DNA from: Photobacterium indicum
Lineage (GTDB): Bacteria; Pseudomonadota; Gammaproteobacteria; Enterobacterales; Vibrionaceae
Reading direction: 5' to 3'
DNA length: 64,000 nt
Assembly: GCF_003026215.1 (NCBI RefSeq)
Contig: NZ_PYOC01000019.1
Span: 1-64,000, forward strand
The notes under the pieces were generated by a model. It made no database searches. It was not told the origin of the DNA and saw nothing but the letters and a program-made list of their open reading frames with translations. This document shows, piece by piece, positions 60,358-64,000 of this stretch (positions within the stretch are counted from its first letter, which is position 1; every line of letters begins with the position of its first letter). The translations under genes were made by a program, and so were the position numbers.

Positions 60358-61416
60358 TTATTGCGGTTTTGCTTCGCTATGTTGTGCAGCATCAGAAGCA
60401 TGCATTGCCAACGCCGTATCTAACATACGATTCGCGAATCCCCATTCGTTATCACACCACACAAGCAACTTGATTAAATGCTTATTACTGACACGCGTTT
60501 GCGTGCCATCGACTATCGCGCTATGGGGATCGTGATTAAAGTCAATAGAGACCAAAGGTGCTTCGGTGTAATCCACTATGCTTTCTAATGTACAACGAGA
60601 CACATCAGACAAGGCTTGATTTACGTCATTAACTTTCACATTTGTCTTAACTGTGACACTTAAATCCATCGCAGTGACGTTAATTGTAGGAACTCTGACC
60701 GAAATCGCTTCAAATTTGTCAGCAAATTTCGGAAATATACGTCCAATTCCAAGATGCAGTTTGGTATCAACAGGAATAATAGACTGACTCGCGGCACGCG
60801 TTCGGCGTAGATCTGAATGATAACCATCAATTACTTGTTGATCATTCATCGCTGAGTGAATAGTGGTGATGGTGCCAGATTCAATGCCAAAAGCATCATC
60901 AATAATCTTAATGACAGTTACGATACAATTCGTCGTACATGAGCCATTAGAAACAATGCGGTGTTCTGATGTGAGTGTTTTGTGGTTAACACCATAGATA
61001 ATGGTATTGTCGATATCATTCGCGGCAGGGTGAGAGAATAAAACTTTCTTGGCACCTGCTTTGATATGGGCAAGACCATCTTCGCGAGAACCATATACCC
61101 CAGTACAATCAAGAACTATATCGACATCTAAATTATGCCAAGGAAGGAGGTTTATATCGCTTTGATGCAAGATACGAATATCATCCCGTTCTCCATTTTC
61201 ATGAGCAATAAACAAATGCTCTTGATCATGTGAGACAGGCTTAAAGAAACGTCCATGGCTAGAGTCATATTGTAATAAGTGAGCCATAGCTTCAGGCTCA
61301 GCCAATTCATTGACTGCCACGACACTGATGTGGTGGTGTTTGCCGCTCTCGTACAATGCGCGAAGCACACTGCGTCCGATGCGACCAAATCCGTTAATTG
61401 CGACTTTTAGTGTCAT
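60358..61416 (-). CDS. epd: D-erythrose-4-phosphate dehydrogenase
   Basis: Epd oxidises erythrose 4-phosphate to 4-phosphoerythronate for pyridoxal phosphate synthesis. The product (352 residues) starts [20 protein letters not shown], has the catalytic Cys in [26 protein letters not shown] and [12 protein letters not shown]. The erythrose-phosphate type, rather than GapA, is indicated by similarity to E. coli Epd and by the epd-pgk-fbaA order. The upstream 30 codons in frame are rejected. Confidence 0.94.
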   Translation of the reverse strand: MTLKVAINGFGRIGRSVLRALYESGKHHHISVVAVNELAEPEAMAHLLQYDSSHGRFFKPVSHDQEHLFIAHENGERDDIRILHQSDINLLPWHNLDVDIVLDCTGVYGSREDGLAHIKAGAKKVLFSHPAANDIDNTIIYGVNHKTLTSEHRIVSNGSCTTNCIVTVIKIIDDAFGIESGTITTIHSAMNDQQVIDGYHSDLRRTRAASQSIIPVDTKLHLGIGRIFPKFADKFEAISVRVPTINVTAMDLSVTVKTNVKVNDVNQALSDVSRCTLESIVDYTEAPLVSIDFNHDPHSAIVDGTQTRVSNKHLIKLLVWCDNEWGFANRMLDTALAMHASDAAQHSEAKPQ

Positions 61417-61600
61417 ATCCGTGCTACAAAAGTAATCAACAGCGCTAGTGTATAACAAGCTCCGCTTGGAATCACGATAATTGTGACAGCTCTCACTCAA
61501 CACCAAGATAAAACAATAAAATCAACTATGTAAGTACAATAAAGACTGATAATAAAGACGAAAATACTGAAAAACAGTCGTTTTAGTTCACATTTTCCAA

Positions 61601-61632
61601 TAAAAAAGGCCTCCATCGGAAGCCTTTTTTTC
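61601..61632. terminator. Terminator between tkt and epd
   Basis: AAAAAAGGC and GCCTTTTTTT form a stem continued by TCC/GGA with one C-A mismatch and loop ATC. Oriented to end tkt on the minus strand, so epd must have its own promoter in 61417-61600. Confidence 0.88.
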
Positions 61633-61690
61633 ACACTGCGAAATAAATCACCTTAAAATAGAGAAATTCCATTCAAGGGATCGTCAACAA

Positions 61691-63703
61691 TTAAGCAAGA
61701 AGCTCTTTTGCTGTATCAACAACGTTTTCAACCGTAAAGCCAAACATCTTGAATAGCTCGCCTGCTGGTGCAGACTCACCAAATGTTGTCATACCGATGA
61801 TGCGACCATCGAAGCCTACATACTTGTACCAGAAATCAGCAATACCGGCTTCAACTGCGATACGTGCAGTCACATCAGACGGTAATACAGATTCACGGTA
61901 AGCAGCATCTTGCTTATCGAATGTATCTGTTGCTGGCATAGAAACAACGCGAACTTTACGGCCATCAGCAGTTAGCTGGGCGTAAGCTTCTGTTACTAGC
62001 TCAACTTCAGAGCCTGTTGCGATAAGAATAAGCTCTGGCTTACCTTCACAATCTTTCAGGATGTAACCACCCTTCGCGATATCAGCAACTTGCGCATCTG
62101 TACGTGGTTGTTGTGCTAGGTTCTGACGCGAGAAGATTAGCGCTGTAGGGCCATCTTTACGTTCGATTGCCAGTTTCCAAGCAACTGCAGATTCAACCTG
62201 ATCACATGGACGCCATGTGCTCATGTTAGGTGTTAGGCGCAGTGAAGCAATCTGCTCTACTGGCTGGTGCGTAGGACCATCTTCACCCAGACCGATTGAG
62301 TCGTGTGTGTACACCTGAATGTTCTGAATTTTCATCAGCGCAGCCATACGCATTGCGTTACGTGCGTATTCCATGAACATTAGGAATGTTGCACCGTAAG
62401 GTACGAAACCGCCGTGTAGCGCCATGCCGTTGATGATAGCGGTCATTGCGAATTCACGTACACCATAGTGGATGTAGTTACCGCTAAAGTCGCCAGCTTC
62501 TAGTGCTTTTGAACCCGACCACATCGTCAAGTTAGACGGTGCAAGGTCAGCAGAGCCGCCCATGAATTCAGGAACAAGCTTACCGAATGCTTCTAGTGCG
62601 TTTTGAGACGCTTTACGTGAAGCAATGTTTGCTGGGTTCGCTTGAAGATCAGCGATGATTTTACTTGTTTCAGCTTCCCAGTTAGCAGGAAGATCACCAA
62701 CAGAACGACGCTTAAATTCAGCGGCTAGTTCAGGGTGAGCCGCTGCGTATGCTGCAAACTTCTCGTCCCATGCCGATTCTTTTGCAGAGCCAGCTTCTTT
62801 CGCGTCCCACTCAGCTGCAATGTCAGCAGGGATTTCGAAAGGACCGTGGTTCCAGCCAAGGAATTCACGTGCAGCTGTGATTTCTTCAGCACCTAGAGGA
62901 GCACCGTGACAATCGTGTGTACCCGCTTTGTTTGGCGAACCAAAGCCGATAACAGTCTTAGTACAAATAAGCGTTGGCTTACCTGTTTCCGCTTTTGCTG
63001 CTTCGATTGCCGCGTTGATTGCGTCAGCATCGTGACCATCAACCGCAGGAATAACATGCCAGCCGTACGCTTCAAAACGCTTAGGTGTATCGTCAGTGAA
63101 CCAACCTTCTACTTCACCATCGATAGAGATACCGTTGTCATCCCAGAAAGCAACCAGCTTGCCAAGACCCAGCGTACCCGCTAGAGAACATGCTTCATGA
63201 GAAATACCTTCCATCATGCAGCCATCACCCATAAAGGTGTAAGTGAAGTGATCGACGATATCATGGCCGTCACGGTTGAACTGATCTGCCATTGCTTTTT
63301 CAGCAATCGCCATACCTACCGCGTTGGTAATACCCTGGCCCAGTGGACCTGTCGTCGTTTCAACACCTGGTGCGTAACCGTATTCAGGGTGGCCCGGTGT
63401 TTTAGAGTGAAGTTGACGGAAGTTTTTCAGGTCGCTAATCGACAGATCGTAACCTGTTAGGTGAAGCAGAGAATAAATTAGCATTGAACCGTGGCCGTTT
63501 GACAAAATGAAACGGTCGCGATCAGCCCACTGTGGGTTCTGTGGGTTGTGGTTCATGTGGCTGCGCCACAGTACTTCAGCGATATCAGCCATACCCATTG
63601 GTGCACCAGGGTGGCCAGAGTTAGCTTGTTGAACACCGTCCATACTTAGGGCACGGATTGCATTTGCCAGCTCTTTACGAGAATTAGCGTTACGTGAAGA
63701 CAT
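61691..63703 (-). CDS. tktA: Transketolase
   Basis: Transketolase moves two-carbon ketol units in the pentose phosphate pathway and supplies erythrose 4-phosphate to Epd. The 670-residue product has the TPP-binding [20 protein letters not shown] region, the N-terminal [18 protein letters not shown], and the transketolase signature [21 protein letters not shown] lies five bases before the ATG. Its leader of nearly 300 bases faces the probable metK promoter. Confidence 0.97.
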   Translation of the reverse strand: MSSRNANSRKELANAIRALSMDGVQQANSGHPGAPMGMADIAEVLWRSHMNHNPQNPQWADRDRFILSNGHGSMLIYSLLHLTGYDLSISDLKNFRQLHSKTPGHPEYGYAPGVETTTGPLGQGITNAVGMAIAEKAMADQFNRDGHDIVDHFTYTFMGDGCMMEGISHEACSLAGTLGLGKLVAFWDDNGISIDGEVEGWFTDDTPKRFEAYGWHVIPAVDGHDADAINAAIEAAKAETGKPTLICTKTVIGFGSPNKAGTHDCHGAPLGAEEITAAREFLGWNHGPFEIPADIAAEWDAKEAGSAKESAWDEKFAAYAAAHPELAAEFKRRSVGDLPANWEAETSKIIADLQANPANIASRKASQNALEAFGKLVPEFMGGSADLAPSNLTMWSGSKALEAGDFSGNYIHYGVREFAMTAIINGMALHGGFVPYGATFLMFMEYARNAMRMAALMKIQNIQVYTHDSIGLGEDGPTHQPVEQIASLRLTPNMSTWRPCDQVESAVAWKLAIERKDGPTALIFSRQNLAQQPRTDAQVADIAKGGYILKDCEGKPELILIATGSEVELVTEAYAQLTADGRKVRVVSMPATDTFDKQDAAYRESVLPSDVTARIAVEAGIADFWYKYVGFDGRIIGMTTFGESAPAGELFKMFGFTVENVVDTAKELLA

Positions 63704-63899
63704 GTCTGCTCCAGAAATTCGTAGACTGTATATTTTAAGTTATCGGTCAGCAAAAACGCGACCAATTAACCATGATTCGGCGGGCGGGTATTGTCGCAAA
63801 GACAGCCCCCTTACTGCAATCGTTTTCCTGAAGAAAATTAGCCTATTTTCAATAGGCTGAAAATAAGCATCACTAAGCTACTGTAAATAAAAGCAGTTA

Positions 63900-63915
63900 A
63901 GGGAAACGTTTGCTT
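63900..63915 (-). promoter_or_regulatory. PurR/LacI-type operator upstream of tkt
   Basis: AGGGAAACGTTTGCTT matches the PurR consensus at 13 of 16 positions and keeps AAACGTTTGC intact. It is about 200 bases before the tkt start and shares GAAGCAAACGTTT (minus strand) with the fbaA site. Confidence 0.5.
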
Positions 63916-63949
63916 CCACGAAATAAAGATGACCTTACTCTTCGTGCTG

Positions 63950-63993
63950 TTGATTTTATAACTACTTCGAGTATTATAGCCGTCTAGACGGAG
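63950..63993 (+). promoter_or_regulatory. Plus-strand promoter with MetJ-like operator, probably of metK
   Basis: TTGATT (63950-63955) and TATTAT (63972-63977) are 16 bases apart on the plus strand. Directly after lie two adjacent 8-mers, AGCCGTCT and AGACGGAG (63978-63993), matching the met box AGACGTCT at seven and five positions. In Vibrio metK lies divergent from tkt, so this is most likely its promoter; the gene itself is outside the window. Confidence 0.65.
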
Positions 63994-64000
63994 GTAGCTC

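Overview
The window looks like a chromosomal core segment of a gammaproteobacterium of the family Vibrionaceae. Proteins resemble Escherichia coli orthologues closely throughout, base composition is moderate to AT-rich, and gene blocks that are separate in E. coli are joined here (for example nadB next to ygfX-sdhE-ygfZ, and tkt facing a probable metK promoter), an arrangement I recall from Vibrio. The tandem amplification of tRNA genes at the left end suggests a Photobacterium-like genome rather than a small-genome Vibrio; this species-level guess is inference. I see no insertion sequence, prophage, integron, CRISPR array or rRNA operon.

Layout. 1-1.1 kb: an array of eight tRNA genes (five Arg-ACG, three Ser-GCT) built from a 405-bp tandem duplication. 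1.3-7.9 kb: csrA, an aspartokinase, alaS, recX, recA (with a LexA operator) and pncC, all on the minus strand. 8.1-18.3 kb: mutS (+) convergent with the long minus-strand run rpoS-nlpD-pcm-surE-truD-ispF-ispD-ftsB-eno. 18.4-27.8 kb: pyrG, mazG, relA and rlmD (-), with barA divergent (+). 27.9-37.3 kb: acpS-pdxJ-recO-era-rnc-lepB-lepA-rseC-rseB-rseA-rpoE (-), with a sigma-E-type promoter upstream of rpoE. 37.6-46 kb: nadB, the succinate dehydrogenase flavination factor sdhE with ygfX, ygfZ with a YbaK-domain gene, then the most accessory-looking stretch: a CxxC zinc-ribbon protein of unknown role, a LysR regulator, a three-gene DUF134/NifX-like/NqrM cluster, a small unknown ORF and an isolated gcvH. 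46-53.3 kb: ubiI, ubiH, ygfB, zapA, 6S RNA, fau (ygfA), rpiA and serA. 53.4-64 kb: yggE, argP, argO with an overlapping YbaK-domain gene, mscS, fbaA, pgk, epd and tkt, ending in the probable promoter and MetJ operator of metK.

How the genes work together. Several global regulators lie here: CsrA and its upstream sensor BarA, RpoS, RelA, and RpoE with its anti-sigma RseA/RseB. Central carbon metabolism is represented by eno, fbaA, pgk, tkt, rpiA and epd. Epd makes the erythronate-4-phosphate precursor for the pyridoxal phosphate pathway that PdxJ completes. A PurR/LacI-type palindrome with the core AAACGTTTG recurs upstream of rpiA, fbaA and tkt and is the most testable regulatory pattern in the window. 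Most of the sequence is ordinary housekeeping; I found no convincing wholly new system. The items most worth a second look are the shared operator, the tRNA amplification, the argO/YbaK overlap, the DUF134/NifX/NqrM cluster, the two unknown proteins, and the ygfB-ubiH junction, where pepP is absent and a degenerate short repeat is found.
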